This document shows positions 37,219 through 45,243 of a DNA stretch of 64,000 nt, piece after piece (positions within the stretch are counted from its first letter, which is position 1; every line of letters starts with the position of its first letter). Under the pieces are notes generated by a model. That model had not been told where the DNA came from and made no database searches. It saw nothing but the letters and a program-made list of their open reading frames with translations. A program made the position numbers and the translations under genes. Source of the stretch: a virus; the IMG/VR virus record IMGVR_UViG_3300046697_000351, positions 1-64,000 of that record, one strand, 5' to 3'.

Positions 37219-37341
37219 ATGACCATGAAACTGATGACCAAGGAAATCCGAAACCGCATTCGCATGGGCCTGGGAATCGAGCGCGACCTGAGCTTCCGGC
37301 CCACGCCTCTGTCCAAGATCAAGTCCGGGGAGGTCAGATGA
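37219..37341 (+). CDS. Very small basic protein, 40 aa, probably leaderless
   Basis: ATG 37219 is at +1. The peptide (MTMKLMTKEIRNRIRMGLGI) is basic and helical; its stop overlaps the next ATG (ATGA) and its last codons contain GGGGAGG for that gene. It could be a leader that brings ribosomes to the next gene. Confidence 0.55.
   Translation: MTMKLMTKEIRNRIRMGLGIERDLSFRPTPLSKIKSGEVR
37338..37338 (+). promoter_or_regulatory. Ribosome-binding site of the next gene lies in the leaderless ORF
   Basis: GGGGAGG just before ATG 37338 is supplied by the last codons of the 40-aa ORF, so translation of the two is probably coupled. Confidence 0.5.
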
Positions 37342-38078
37342 ACATGGATGGCCAGCCGGTCCTGCCGGGCATGGAACCACTGCGCTACCAGATCGAGGAC
37401 GCCGAGCACCGCCGGGACTACGTCCCGGTCCGGTGCGCGATCTGCGAGAAGGAGATGACGTACGACGAACACCAGAACGCGTCCTGCGGTGAGGAGGCCA
37501 CCCAGTACGAAGGCGATCCGATCTGTGAGACCTGCTACTGCGAGGATGAGGCCGAGGCCACGTTAAGGGTCTTTGATGCGGATAACCCGGAAGGCGAGGG
37601 AGACTATGGAACCTCGATCTTCGAGATCGGGTCCTGCAAGAACATGACCGCTTGCGACGGCGACATCGGGACCTGGCGGACCAAGTGGGTGAGAACCGAT
37701 GCCTGGCGCGGCTATATCGACCTGATCCCGCCCAAGGACTGGGCTCAGTTTCACTCCGACTGCTCGCTCATGGCCTCCGAGGACTCGGCGATGCTGGAAA
37801 AGTACGACGCCGCAGTACGCAAGGCCTTCATCGCGAAGGGCGTGCGGCTGATCCGGGCTGCGCTCAGGACCTCGAACTGCTGCTCCACTGGGGTCGATTA
37901 CTTCGTCGAGAAGAAGTTCCTGAAGTGGGCGACTGCGGCGTCGCGCAAGCTCGCCGACGTCTTCCGGGACCCGGTCCGGTTCAATATGACGGCGATCACG
38001 GGCAAGGACCCGGCGAGCGCCGGGGTCGACGACTACGTCGTGGCCGCGCTCGGGGCCAAGCTCCTGGGAGGGAAATAG
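37338..38078 (+). CDS. 246-aa protein with N-terminal Cys clusters
   Basis: The N-terminal 60 residues carry CAICEKEM, then ASCGEEATQYEGDPICETCYCEDE split by loops, likely one or two zinc sites. The rest is mixed, including a WAQFHSDCS and helical segments (MLEKYDAAVRKAFIAKGVRLI, KKFLKWATAASRKLADVF). Such Cys-rich proteins are common in early regions of large phages. No family recognised. Confidence 0.65.
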   Translation: MNMDGQPVLPGMEPLRYQIEDAEHRRDYVPVRCAICEKEMTYDEHQNASCGEEATQYEGDPICETCYCEDEAEATLRVFDADNPEGEGDYGTSIFEIGSCKNMTACDGDIGTWRTKWVRTDAWRGYIDLIPPKDWAQFHSDCSLMASEDSAMLEKYDAAVRKAFIAKGVRLIRAALRTSNCCSTGVDYFVEKKFLKWATAASRKLADVFRDPVRFNMTAITGKDPASAGVDDYVVAALGAKLLGGK

Positions 38079-38079
38079 C

Positions 38080-38244
38080 GTGTTCAAGATAAAAATCGAT
38101 ACTGATTGCATCGCTGCCGATGACCGGGAGCAGGAAATCCACAGGATTCTCCAGCGCGTGGCCGTCAGGGTCTGCGCCGGAGAAACGTCTGGGAAGTGCA
38201 TGGATATCAATGGAAATTCCATTGGGGACTGGGAACTACAATGA
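38080..38244 (+). CDS. Small 54-aa protein, GTG start
   Basis: GTG 38080 has GGGAGG upstream. The product (MFKIKIDTDCIADDREQEIH, ending in GNSIGDWELQ) resembles short conserved phage proteins with an F-K-I-K-I-D-T start and a D-x-N-G-N end. Its stop overlaps the next ATG. Confidence 0.65.
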   Translation: MFKIKIDTDCIAADDREQEIHRILQRVAVRVCAGETSGKCMDINGNSIGDWELQ

Positions 38245-38768
38245 GCGGAATCGCGAGCAAGCCGATCATTGTAACGTCCAAGGTTTACGCCAAGATCAAG
38301 GAGTGGGCAGACGCCGGTCGCGTCGTCAACCACTTCCTGTGCCAGGACCTCTCGTGCCTGACAACGTACTTCTCCCCGAACCCCGAGTGCTGCTGCCCCA
38401 ACCACGCCTGGGCCTGCCCCGGGAAGATCGAGGCCGCAGACGTCAAGCTCGCGGACCTCAAGGTCGAGGCCGTGGTCGCTCAGCCCGTGGCCTTCAAGGA
38501 CTTGGTGATCTACTGGAGAGAGTCGAACCAGATGTCGATCGTCCTGGAGATTCCCGGACACTGGCGCCCGATCAAGGCCGTGTCCTTCGGCTATATCGGC
38601 GGGATCATGGGCATGGACCGGGCCACCCGCGCCGAGATCAAGCGCGAGCACGGCCAGAAGAAGCCGACGAAGTGGCTCAAGGCCGCGCGTGAGGACGGGT
38701 CCCTGGAGGATATCCTGAACCGGTTCGGCTACACGCTGAACGCCGAGCCCAAGGTCCTGGAGGCCTGA
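38241..38768 (+). CDS. Unrecognised 175-aa protein
   Basis: ATG 38241 overlaps the upstream stop. The sequence (MSGIASKPIIVTSKVYAKIK) has a Cys-rich stretch (LSCL...NPECCCPNHAWACPG) and a beta-rich centre (VIYWRESNQMSIVLEIPGHW), then basic helical residues. A zinc-binding site near residues 35-60 is likely. Confidence 0.65.
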   Translation: MSGIASKPIIVTSKVYAKIKEWADAGRVVNHFLCQDLSCLTTYFSPNPECCCPNHAWACPGKIEAADVKLADLKVEAVVAQPVAFKDLVIYWRESNQMSIVLEIPGHWRPIKAVSFGYIGGIMGMDRATRAEIKREHGQKKPTKWLKAAREDGSLEDILNRFGYTLNAEPKVLEA

Positions 38769-38770
38769 CC

Positions 38771-39013
38771 ATGGAATTGTTCCGAGTCACGTCCGGGGCC
38801 TTCCTCGGGAGATGGATAATCGAGAAGTGGGGGTATGCCCTGATCCTGGAGTGGTGGCGCAGAGCTGCCCCGGGGATCGGCGCCCACGGCTACGTCCATC
38901 CAATCGCCGACGGAGACTGGGCCGTGGACTTAACCGTAATGATGTGGCGCCGAGACCTGAGGAGCCAATTCGTCAATCACAACCCAGGCTTCAGGTACCG
39001 GCAGGGGGAATGA
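38771..39013 (+). CDS. Unrecognised 80-aa protein
   Basis: ATG 38771 follows the previous stop by two bases. The product is Trp/Gly-rich (GRWIIEKWGYALILEWWRRA), beta-like. No family recognised. ATGA junction with the next gene. Confidence 0.6.
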   Translation: MELFRVTSGAFLGRWIIEKWGYALILEWWRRAAPGIGAHGYVHPIADGDWAVDLTVMMWRRDLRSQFVNHNPGFRYRQGE

Positions 39014-39348
39014 TCATGCCCAAGAACAAGTGGTACTGCGTCAAGAAGGCCTTCTGGTTCACCTCGAAGAAGGCGGAGAAGAAGTACGACCGCATCGTCG
39101 AGGCCCTGTCCGAGGCCAACGAGGAGGCCGTCGTCTACCACGGCTACGAGATGGCCCTCGTGGGGATAGCCCACCGCTTTGGAATGGAGCCGGTCGCGGC
39201 GTACGACCGCTCGACGTGCATCGCCATCCTCATGGACCGCGATGAGATGACCCACGAGGACGCCGAGGACTACTTCGGCTACAACACCCTAGGGACCGGA
39301 GTTGATAATGCCCCGATCTTCGTGGAGATGGCGGAAGACATACCGTGA
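39010..39348 (+). CDS. Unrecognised 112-aa protein
   Basis: Two candidate starts, ATG 39010 (ATGA overlap) and ATG 39016, follow GGGGGAA. The product (MIMPKNKWYCVKKAFWFTSK) has a helical body ending in an acidic region (THEDAEDYFGYNTLG). No motif recognised. Confidence 0.65.
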   Translation: MIMPKNKWYCVKKAFWFTSKKAEKKYDRIVEALSEANEEAVVYHGYEMALVGIAHRFGMEPVAAYDRSTCIAILMDRDEMTHEDAEDYFGYNTLGTGVDNAPIFVEMAEDIP

Positions 39349-39358
39349 GGAGGATATT

Positions 39359-40609
39359 ATGGTTATGAAGATTGTTGATTCCAGCGGCTCCTCTGGCAGG
39401 GGTTCATTCAGGGATGACCTCGTCAAGCTGATGAAGAAGCTGGAGCCGGGAGAAGGCGTCCAGGTCCCCCGGTCTGATCTACCGCGCAACTACGGCCAGC
39501 TTGTCGTCGACCTCATGCGCGATCCCCTTCCGTTCCCGTGGCACCTGAACGAGGAATCAGATGAGTCCGTCACCTTCTATAGGGACGCCGCCAAACCCAA
39601 GTTTGAGCCAGCTGCGAAGCCAGCTCATCAGGCTCCAGACAAGCTTCTGACTCCGCCAGCCCCAGAACCAAAGCCCGATTCTCCCGTTTACGACACCGAC
39701 CGGGGCAGCATCAACAGGATCATCGAGGAGGTCAAGGTCAGGGGTGGGAGTTTCCCAGTCCCGAAGACGCTGTTCCGCGACGCGATCTCCCGATCCTTTT
39801 GTATGGGAGAACTGAGGCATCTAGGGTACAGGGTCGATAAGGGCATCAATTTCGACGTGATCATCGCTCCCGAACCTGTCCCGTGTCCGAAGGTCGAGAA
39901 TGGTAAGAAGAACCAGGCCCCCAAGGATATTACCCATCGTTCGCCCTTGGTCAAGGTCCCGATGCGGGAGCGCATCCTTACCTCTATCAAGAAAAATCCC
40001 GGCATAGCTCACAGCGCACTCAGGAAGAAATTCACACGGAGCACCGAGGAGGGCAAAAAGTTCGATAATGCTATTGGCGACCTGCTCGTGGAGAACTTAG
40101 TTGTCTCCACTTCAGTGAAATGGACAGGACCATATGGTCTGAAGACGACCTATAGGATCGTTGGTGCCAAGGCAGCCGCGACCGAAGTCGCACCGGTCCA
40201 CGGTCAACACCCGGCCAAGACAGTGGTTCTTGGAGTGGAGGCCGCACCCAAGCCTGTTCTTTCCCCGGCGCCGCCCGTGGTAACGCCCGCGCTGCCCAAG
40301 ACGGAGCCCCAGCCGAAGCCCGAGCCGAAGCCCGAGCCGAAGCCCCAGCCGAAGCCCGAGGCCAAGCCCATCACCAGAGAAGAGGTCGCGGCTGTCCAGA
40401 AGATGATCAAGCCCGAGAAGTTCCCGACCGGGAACAGGTGCTTCGCCTGCGTGGACGAGGACCATGTCCGGGTCTGCGGCGAGACCGCGTCCGTGACCTA
40501 CAAGCAGGTCCGGCTCTGCCGCACCCACATGAACAGGCTGTTTTATGCCCGGAAGCTCTACGTCCGGACTTCGTTGAAGCACAATCCGATACTGCTCAAG
40601 AAGACATAG
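39359..40609 (+). CDS. 416-aa protein: winged helix, Pro-Lys linker and C-terminal Cys site
   Basis: GAGGAGG precedes ATG 39359. Residues 1-75 form a compact domain; a Pro-rich linker precedes a helical one around residue 120. Residues about 200-275 (MRERILTSIKKNPGIAHSAL...) read as a winged helix. A highly repetitive KPEPKPEP-like linker (residues about 315-345) leads to a final domain with CFACVDEDHVRVCGE and ...CRTHMNRLF, a four-Cys/His zinc arrangement. The architecture is of a DNA-binding adaptor. Function unknown. Confidence 0.7.
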   Translation: MVMKIVDSSGSSGRGSFRDDLVKLMKKLEPGEGVQVPRSDLPRNYGQLVVDLMRDPLPFPWHLNEESDESVTFYRDAAKPKFEPAAKPAHQAPDKLLTPPAPEPKPDSPVYDTDRGSINRIIEEVKVRGGSFPVPKTLFRDAISRSFCMGELRHLGYRVDKGINFDVIIAPEPVPCPKVENGKKNQAPKDITHRSPLVKVPMRERILTSIKKNPGIAHSALRKKFTRSTEEGKKFDNAIGDLLVENLVVSTSVKWTGPYGLKTTYRIVGAKAAATEVAPVHGQHPAKTVVLGVEAAPKPVLSPAPPVVTPALPKTEPQPKPEPKPEPKPQPKPEAKPITREEVAAVQKMIKPEKFPTGNRCFACVDEDHVRVCGETASVTYKQVRLCRTHMNRLFYARKLYVRTSLKHNPILLKKT

Positions 40610-40622
40610 GGAGGAGACCACA

Positions 40623-41213
40623 ATGACCGAGGAGAAGAAGGCCGAGATGTGGCTGAAGCGCCACACGTCTTACGACTGCGCGATCTGCGGCGTGGCCCAC
40701 GAGCCCGCCCAGCGCCCGAAGGTGGAATATGGCAAGCTGACCAAGGCCCAGCGCCTGCTCTGGGACGTGGCCTCCACTTACGAGTACCACTCCCGCTTCG
40801 TGGTCGGGTCCGAGGAGGGTGAGGCCGTGAAGCGGATCAAGGCCTGGCTGAAGCCCGGAGACACCGTCTACACCGTGCTCCGGCGCCGGTCGTCGTCCGG
40901 GACGTGTAGCCACATCTCGACCCTGGGGATAGAGGTCGAGGGCGGTAAGCCCCGGATCGTGGACTACACCTGGAACGTGGCCAAGATCGTGGGCTGGAAG
41001 ATGGACCGCGACACCGGCGGGATCGTGATCAGCGGCGGCGGCATGGACATGGGCTTTCACCTGGTTTATACCCTGAGCCGGATCGTCTTCGCCAAGTTCC
41101 CGTGCATCGGCGGAGCCTGCCCGAGCAACGACCACGTAAACGGCGACCGGAACCACGAGGTCGGCCACCTGCACAGCGATGGGGGCTACGCGCTGAAGCG
41201 CCAGTGGATGTAG
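40623..41213 (+). CDS. Conserved-type phage protein of unknown function, 196 aa
   Basis: GGGAGGAGACCAC precedes ATG 40623. After CAICG near residue 20, the body contains TVYTVLRRRSSSGTCSHIST and the C-terminus GGGMDMGFHLVYTLSR...CPSNDHVNGDR. This block order (VLRxxSxSG, GGxGMDMGFxLV, CPSNDHxNG) recalls a protein family present in many unrelated phages whose function is unknown. Confidence 0.75.
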   Translation: MTEEKKAEMWLKRHTSYDCAICGVAHEPAQRPKVEYGKLTKAQRLLWDVASTYEYHSRFVVGSEEGEAVKRIKAWLKPGDTVYTVLRRRSSSGTCSHISTLGIEVEGGKPRIVDYTWNVAKIVGWKMDRDTGGIVISGGGMDMGFHLVYTLSRIVFAKFPCIGGACPSNDHVNGDRNHEVGHLHSDGGYALKRQWM

Positions 41214-41223
41214 GAGGGGGACA

Positions 41224-41445
41224 ATGAAGCTACGCTATGTCAGGGCATCGGGGGTCAGAAGTTTCTTTAAGGAACGTGGCTTGCGTACATCGGCTGGGTT
41301 CCTAGAATCCCTAGATCGCGAGGTCTGCGAGATGCTGGTCAAGTACCAGGTCATGGCCAAGGCGGACCGGCGCAGGACTGTGCTGGCCTGCGATATTTCC
41401 CTTCCTGGGGTGATCGCTAAACTCAGTCGGGGGATGCGCCGATAA
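41224..41445 (+). CDS. Histone-fold protein, 73 aa
   Basis: GGAGGGGG precedes ATG 41224. Residues 20-58 match the histone fold as seen in bacterial and archaeal histones: a turn RTS (loop 1), a long helix SAGFLESLDREVCEMLVKYQ and the loop-2 signature RRTVLACDI, equivalent to the RKTVxxxDI of archaeal histones. The spacing from RTS to DI (38 residues) equals that of the single-fold bacterial proteins I know. It could bind or bend phage or host DNA, as bacterial histones such as Bdellovibrio Bd0055 do. The N-terminal helix is short. It is the last gene of its operon. Confidence 0.7.
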   Translation: MKLRYVRASGVRSFFKERGLRTSAGFLESLDREVCEMLVKYQVMAKADRRRTVLACDISLPGVIAKLSRGMRR

Positions 41446-41506
41446 TCGTCGATACAATATAAAATTGCCCCATTTCTGGACTTATTACCCCATTACCGAC
41501 AGAATC

Positions 41507-42274
41507 TCAGGCTGCGGGGGCCCTGTCGGGCTCCCCGATCTGATCCTGGCAGTAGTTCCTGAAAATTCCAGCGAAAACGCCCCTGGATATCAGCTCCCGA
41601 TACCAGGCCTTCCTCAGCAGGTCCGTGGACGCGGGGTCAAAGGCGCTCCCGCAGTCCAGGATCGCGACCGGGACCTTGAGACCGGCGTAGGCCTGCTCGT
41701 CCTCCATGAGACCGGCCACAGGCTTGGGCTTGCGCCGGGTCCGCTTCGAGACCTCTCGGATCACGCCGTCGGCCAGCTCCGCAGCACCTCCGACGCCGTT
41801 GTGCCTGATCTCCAGGCCGTCGTCCTCGACGTAGTTCGTGATGTTGATCGCGACCACGATATCGGCGCGGATGTGCCTGGCGAAGTTGATCCTGGCGTTC
41901 TGATCCTGCTCCAGGCACGTCTTCCCCTGCCCCCAGACGTCCTGCGACAGGTGCTCCTCCGTGGGGTTGGGCCTGAGGCTGGGCCTCATCCTGGCGTAGC
42001 GCAGGTAGTGGCTCGCGCTCTCGTGGAACAGCGGGTACTGGGACTTCCCGATCTCCGAGTGCGACCGCCTCATGCACCGGGTCGCGAAGATGTCGGCGCC
42101 GATGATCCTGAGGAGGTCGTAGACGGTGGAGGAAATCTCTGACGTGATGATGTCTCCTGGAACCCCGACTACGGGCTTCCTTTGGTAGCGCCATTCGGCC
42201 TTGTCGTCCCGATAGAGCCCACCGAGGGGGTCGAGCAGGATTCTGCGTCCTCTGATGTCGTTCATCTTTGTCAC
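41507..42274 (-). CDS. Amidase_3-like protein lacking catalytic histidines
   Basis: The fold of N-acetylmuramoyl-L-alanine amidase is recognisable: RRILLDPLGG, a helix with E (GDIITSEISSTVYDLL), NARINFARHIRADIVVAIN and ILDCGSAFDPASTDLLRKAW. Normal enzymes have DPGHGG and SIHAN with zinc-binding histidines plus a final Glu; here the equivalents read DPLGG, AINIT and LDCG. It is therefore probably inactive as a zinc amidase, or uses other residues. GTG 42274 is chosen because it overlaps the previous stop; ATG 42265 is an alternative. It ends the late block next to lysis genes. Confidence 0.7.
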   Translation of the reverse strand: MTKMNDIRGRRILLDPLGGLYRDDKAEWRYQRKPVVGVPGDIITSEISSTVYDLLRIIGADIFATRCMRRSHSEIGKSQYPLFHESASHYLRYARMRPSLRPNPTEEHLSQDVWGQGKTCLEQDQNARINFARHIRADIVVAINITNYVEDDGLEIRHNGVGGAAELADGVIREVSKRTRRKPKPVAGLMEDEQAYAGLKVPVAILDCGSAFDPASTDLLRKAWYRELISRGVFAGIFRNYCQDQIGEPDRAPAA

Positions 42275-43005
42275 CAATTCGTCCTGAGGATGATGCCGCC
42301 GCCCCAACCACCGGTCCATCCGGGGCCACCGCTGACCCCAACCTCGGTGTTGTCCATGTGCATAAACTTCGGGGTGAAGTCGTCGACGTGTCGTGTGAGT
42401 TCCAGACCCGGGTAGAAGAGATTGGCCTGGACCAGCCCAGACCAGCGGTGCCAATAGTAGTATTTCCAGTCCAGGACTGGGCTGATCGGGAGGTCGAGGC
42501 CGCCGCCGCTGCTGACGCGGTAGTGGATCACGTGCCCGGGGCTGGTGACCAGGCCGAAGCCGAAGCGCGAGGTGAAGCCGTGATCCTGGACCGTGATCTG
42601 GGGCAGGGCCTCGGCCATCTGCGCGGTGGCGCTGCTGATCTGGGCCTCGATCTTGGCCGTATCCGACGAGGTCCTGGCGCCGTGGAGTTCGGCGAGGAGG
42701 GCCTGGTACTTGGCCTCCAGCTCAGACTGCTTCTTGACCACGATCTGGAGCCCGCCCTCGCTGGGGACGTACTGGGTCTGGACCACGGTCTTGCCCTGGG
42801 CGTCGCGCACGAGCTGGACCAGTTGGTTCTGCTTCAGCATGTACTTGGCGAGGACGTCCGGGGGTAGGCCCTGCTGCGCGAGCCTCATCGTGTCCTGGAC
42901 CGCCACCTCCTTGTCGTGAAGGTGGATGAAGAAGACGGCGACGCATACGGCTAGGGCCAGGGCTATGTGTTCGATACGCCGGACCCAGAGTTGTATCTCA
43001 TCCAT
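42271..43005 (-). CDS. Membrane-anchored protein of the lysis cassette, 244 aa
   Basis: Residues about 12-29 (HIALALAVCVAVFFIHLH) form one transmembrane helix. Then comes a helical, partly coiled segment (KKQSELEAKYQALLAELHGA) and a Gly/Trp-rich C-terminus (GGPGWTGGWGGGIIL). A single N-terminal anchor and coiled-coil stalk between the holin-like protein and the amidase-like protein suggests a spanin-like or lysis accessory role, by context only. Confidence 0.55.
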   Translation of the reverse strand: MDEIQLWVRRIEHIALALAVCVAVFFIHLHDKEVAVQDTMRLAQQGLPPDVLAKYMLKQNQLVQLVRDAQGKTVVQTQYVPSEGGLQIVVKKQSELEAKYQALLAELHGARTSSDTAKIEAQISSATAQMAEALPQITVQDHGFTSRFGFGLVTSPGHVIHYRVSSGGGLDLPISPVLDWKYYYWHRWSGLVQANLFYPGLELTRHVDDFTPKFMHMDNTEVGVSGGPGWTGGWGGGIILRTNW

Positions 43006-43420
43006 TGTCGTCGCCTCCCGCCGCCGGGGTGTCCGAGTCCGGAGCCGTGTCGTCCTTCGGGGATTCTAAGGCAACCACGGGGTTGTCGGCGTCTCCTACC
43101 GGGGCCTGGGCTTGATCACCCGCCCACCCTGAGGTCCCCGGGATTGGGAACGCGTTCGCCGAATGCTTGTCCATCTGTCCGCTCCACACGTAGTGGACGA
43201 ACACCCACCCCGCGAGGCTGCCAGTGGTCGTGATCGCGGTCGTGATGCAGTCGTGGCCGTAGTGAACTACGCCGTAGACGATGATCCACGTGTAGAGCGC
43301 TAGGAACAAATAGTTCCAGAGCGCCCTGAGCGATCCCAGGTCGTGGATGAACTTCTGCACCAGGTTTATCCTAGTGAATTTCTTCGCCTTCTTGGCGAGG
43401 AAGTTGAATATCTTCTTCAT
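42998..43420 (-). CDS. Holin-like protein with two membrane segments
   Basis: A basic N-terminus is followed by two likely helices: LWNYLFLALYTWIIVYGVV and ITTTGSLAGWVFVHYVW, and a hydrophilic tail rich in Asp/Pro. This is the pattern of small class-II holins, which permeabilise the inner membrane to release endolysin. It lies beside the peptidase gene. GGGAGGCAAA precedes ATG 43420. A membrane protein of another kind cannot be excluded. Confidence 0.65.
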   Translation of the reverse strand: MKKIFNFLAKKAKKFTRINLVQKFIHDLGSLRALWNYLFLALYTWIIVYGVVHYGHDCITTAITTTGSLAGWVFVHYVWSGQMDKHSANAFPIPGTSGWAGDQAQAPVGDADNPVVALESPKDDTAPDSDTPAAGGDDNG

Positions 43421-43436
43421 TTTGCCTCCCAGGTCT

Positions 43437-44087
43437 TCAGACCTTTCCGATCATCGTATAGACCCCGTTCTGCATCCTCAGGACCTGACCACACCGCTTC
43501 GGGTCCCGGTAGGGTGCCCCGAGGCTCAGGTGTAGCCAGAAAACGCGGCCATACGATCTCTGCGCAGTCTCGACGATCAACTGCCCGAACAAGAATTTTT
43601 TGAGGCGACCGAACTTCCACAGCTTCTGGAATGCGTCCTCGACTCCTGCGGCTGTGTCTGCCGATCCGTCTTCATGGACGTCGGCGGCCTCGCATAGCAT
43701 GTGCTGGGAATGCGTCGCCGATCCCGGGGTAACGCCATTGAGTTCGGGACAGCGGTAGCCGCTGTTGGCCACCAGCCTCTTACCGATCAGGTCCTCGGCG
43801 CGGCACAGCAGGGTGTCGACCGCCAGGAGCTTGTCGATCTGCTCCGGGGTCAGCATCCGGTTCTTGGCCTGGAGCGCGGCGTTGCTGGTCACGGTCAGCT
43901 GGTACAGCGTGCGCCGCATCAGCTTCCGGTCCGGGGCCACGATCGCTGGCCTCGGCGCGGGCGCCAGCGCCGGGATCGCCGGGGGCCTGGCCCTGGGCAT
44001 CGCGCCCTGGGGGATGTAGCCCTCTCCCGAGGTCCCGGTTAGGACCCGGAAGATTCCAATGAGTAGTTCCACGAGTTTAGCCCACAT
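43437..44087 (-). CDS. Peptidase M15 endolysin
   Basis: The zinc peptidase signature is complete: SGYRCPELN, SATHSQHMLCEAADV and VFWLHLSL supply the His, Asp and His ligands. These enzymes cut peptide cross-links of peptidoglycan. ATG 44087 has GAGGAGG five bases before it; the first 20 residues (MWAKLVELLIGIFRVLTG) form a hydrophobic stretch that could be a signal anchor. A Pro/Ala linker follows. The upstream extension in the same frame is rejected. A related but defective gene lies at 44321-44863. Confidence 0.85.
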   Translation of the reverse strand: MWAKLVELLIGIFRVLTGTSGEGYIPQGAMPRARPPAIPALAPAPRPAIVAPDRKLMRRTLYQLTVTSNAALQAKNRMLTPEQIDKLLAVDTLLCRAEDLIGKRLVANSGYRCPELNGVTPGSATHSQHMLCEAADVHEDGSADTAAGVEDAFQKLWKFGRLKKFLFGQLIVETAQRSYGRVFWLHLSLGAPYRDPKRCGQVLRMQNGVYTMIGKV

Positions 44088-44122
44088 AGCGCCTCCTCTC
44101 GTCTCGGACGAAGCGGACTCGC

Positions 44123-44308
44123 CTACGCCAGCGTCCCGAAGTAGCCGACGTTTCCGCTGTACGTCTTCCCGGCAGGGACCGACTCGTCGCACAGGGTGGT
44201 GGCCACGGTACCGTCGGAGTTGAGCACCTGTATGACGATGCGCTGCCCCGGAGTCAACCCCGAGACCTCGAACGCTTTTGTGGTTTGGCTCAATGTCATG
44301 TCAGTCAT
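44123..44308 (-). CDS. Small beta protein, 61 aa, paralogue of 45047-45235
   Basis: AAAGGAG precedes ATG 44308. The sequence LTPGQRIVIQVLNSDGTVAT, then TTLCDESVPAGKTYSGNVGY, matches the protein at 45047-45235: both have an APGQ/TPGQ turn, NxDGSVA and a GGKT/AGKTY end. Likely a small virion or fibre-tip component; the pair flanks fibre and lysin genes. Confidence 0.65.
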   Translation of the reverse strand: MTDMTLSQTTKAFEVSGLTPGQRIVIQVLNSDGTVATTLCDESVPAGKTYSGNVGYFGTLA

Positions 44309-44320
44309 TTTTATTCTCCT

Positions 44321-44863
44321 TTAAGTTCTGATGATTGGGGTGTAGGCGCGGCATGGCTGGATGTTATTGTGAGACCCGTCGCCTCCGGTGCTGCTAGAAT
44401 CCTGCGACCCATAATTGGTGTTATAATTCGAGCCCCCACCTTGGTTCGGAGTATACGCGTTCAGCGCGTAGGTGGAGTGGGTGTGCGCTGGCATCTCTGC
44501 GATGGTTAGAGTATGGAGTTCTTCCCCGTATGCTCCATAGAGGGTCTTCGCCGTCAGCCCTCCGGCTATTGACGGTTCAGTTCCTAGCCCCCGGTCGAAA
44601 TCGACGGCCTCGCATTTCGGGTGCTGTGAAGTCGAACTGTGGCCGGGCAAGACCCCGTTGAGGGCGTCGCACCGGTACGCGCTATGGACGCGCATGGGGC
44701 CGACGAGCGGACGAGCTCCGCCTTCGAGCCACCCGGCAAGCATGGTGAGCTTTCCGACTTGGTCGTCGGTAACGTCGCGGTTCGCGTCCTGGAGCTTGGC
44801 GTTGTCCGTGCGCGTCATCTCATAGAGAGAGAAGTGCGTGGACAGGGATTGGTCGTCACGCAT
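44321..44863 (-). CDS. Chimera of a partial M15 peptidase and a tail-collar fibre tip
   Basis: Residues 1-95 match M15 peptidases (STHFSLYEMTRTDNAKLQD, HSAYRCDALNG, STSQHPKCEAVDFD) with two of three zinc ligands; the WxH ligand is missing. The remainder (GEELHTLTIAEMPAHTHSTY, then GGGSNYNTN and HNNIQPCRAYTPII) is the C-terminal part of a phage tail-collar fibre protein, as at the end of the 45244-48504 fibre. The join follows FDRG. This may be a recombinant remnant or a virion-bound peptidase with a fibre tip. Confidence 0.8.
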   Translation of the reverse strand: MRDDQSLSTHFSLYEMTRTDNAKLQDANRDVTDDQVGKLTMLAGWLEGGARPLVGPMRVHSAYRCDALNGVLPGHSSTSQHPKCEAVDFDRGLGTEPSIAGGLTAKTLYGAYGEELHTLTIAEMPAHTHSTYALNAYTPNQGGGSNYNTNYGSQDSSSTGGDGSHNNIQPCRAYTPIIRT

Positions 44864-45050
44864 TGCGCTTCCTCCTCTTCTTCTTGTAGTGGTCCTTACC
44901 TCGGCCTATCGCCTTGCGGCAATGGTCTCGGACTTCGGTCATGACCTTGACCAAGAGCTCCCGGATGTCGGCCAGGGCGCGGACGACTTCCATTGCGGAG
45001 CCGCCCACCACCACCAGGAGCTTGATGGTTTCTATGAGCAGGTGAATCAA
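44856..45050 (-). CDS. Small basic membrane-associated protein, 64 aa, TTG start
   Basis: TTG 45050 overlaps the upstream stop (TTGA) with GGGAG six bases before it. The N-terminal helix MIHLLIETIKLLVVVGGSA is hydrophobic and the tail is very basic (GRGKDHYKKKRRKRN). This resembles small lysis or anti-holin type proteins, but the evidence is compositional. Confidence 0.5.
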   Translation of the reverse strand: MIHLLIETIKLLVVVGGSAMEVVRALADIRELLVKVMTEVRDHCRKAIGRGKDHYKKKRRKRNA

Positions 45051-45235
45051 CCGAGTCTCCCACCGTAGTTGAGGCTGGCGGTCAGGGTCTTGCCTCCTGC
45101 CGGGTCGCATTGGTCGTTGATTAGAGTCAAAGCGACGCTCCCGTCGGCGTTCTTGACGACGGCGTAGAGCGACTGGCCCGGGGCCAGGGTGAAATCGACG
45201 TTTTCAGCGACGGATTTTGGGACGATGATGGCCAT
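45047..45235 (-). CDS. Small beta protein, 62 aa, paralogue of 44123-44308
   Basis: The product starts MAIIVPKSVAENVDFTLAPG and continues QSLYAVVKNADGSVALTL, DPAGGKTL and NYGGRLG. It has the same turn and strand pattern as the 44123-44308 protein. It lies directly after the large fibre gene, suggesting a fibre-associated role. AGGAGGTCTC precedes the ATG. Confidence 0.65.
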   Translation of the reverse strand: MAIIVPKSVAENVDFTLAPGQSLYAVVKNADGSVALTLINDQCDPAGGKTLTASLNYGGRLG

Positions 45236-45243
45236 GAGACCTC

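Noticed and set aside
41460-41535. Possible terminator between the histone-like and amidase-like genes
   Set aside because: A CCGACAG/CTGTCGG pairing exists, but the loop is over 20 bases, lies partly in coding sequence and has no T-run.
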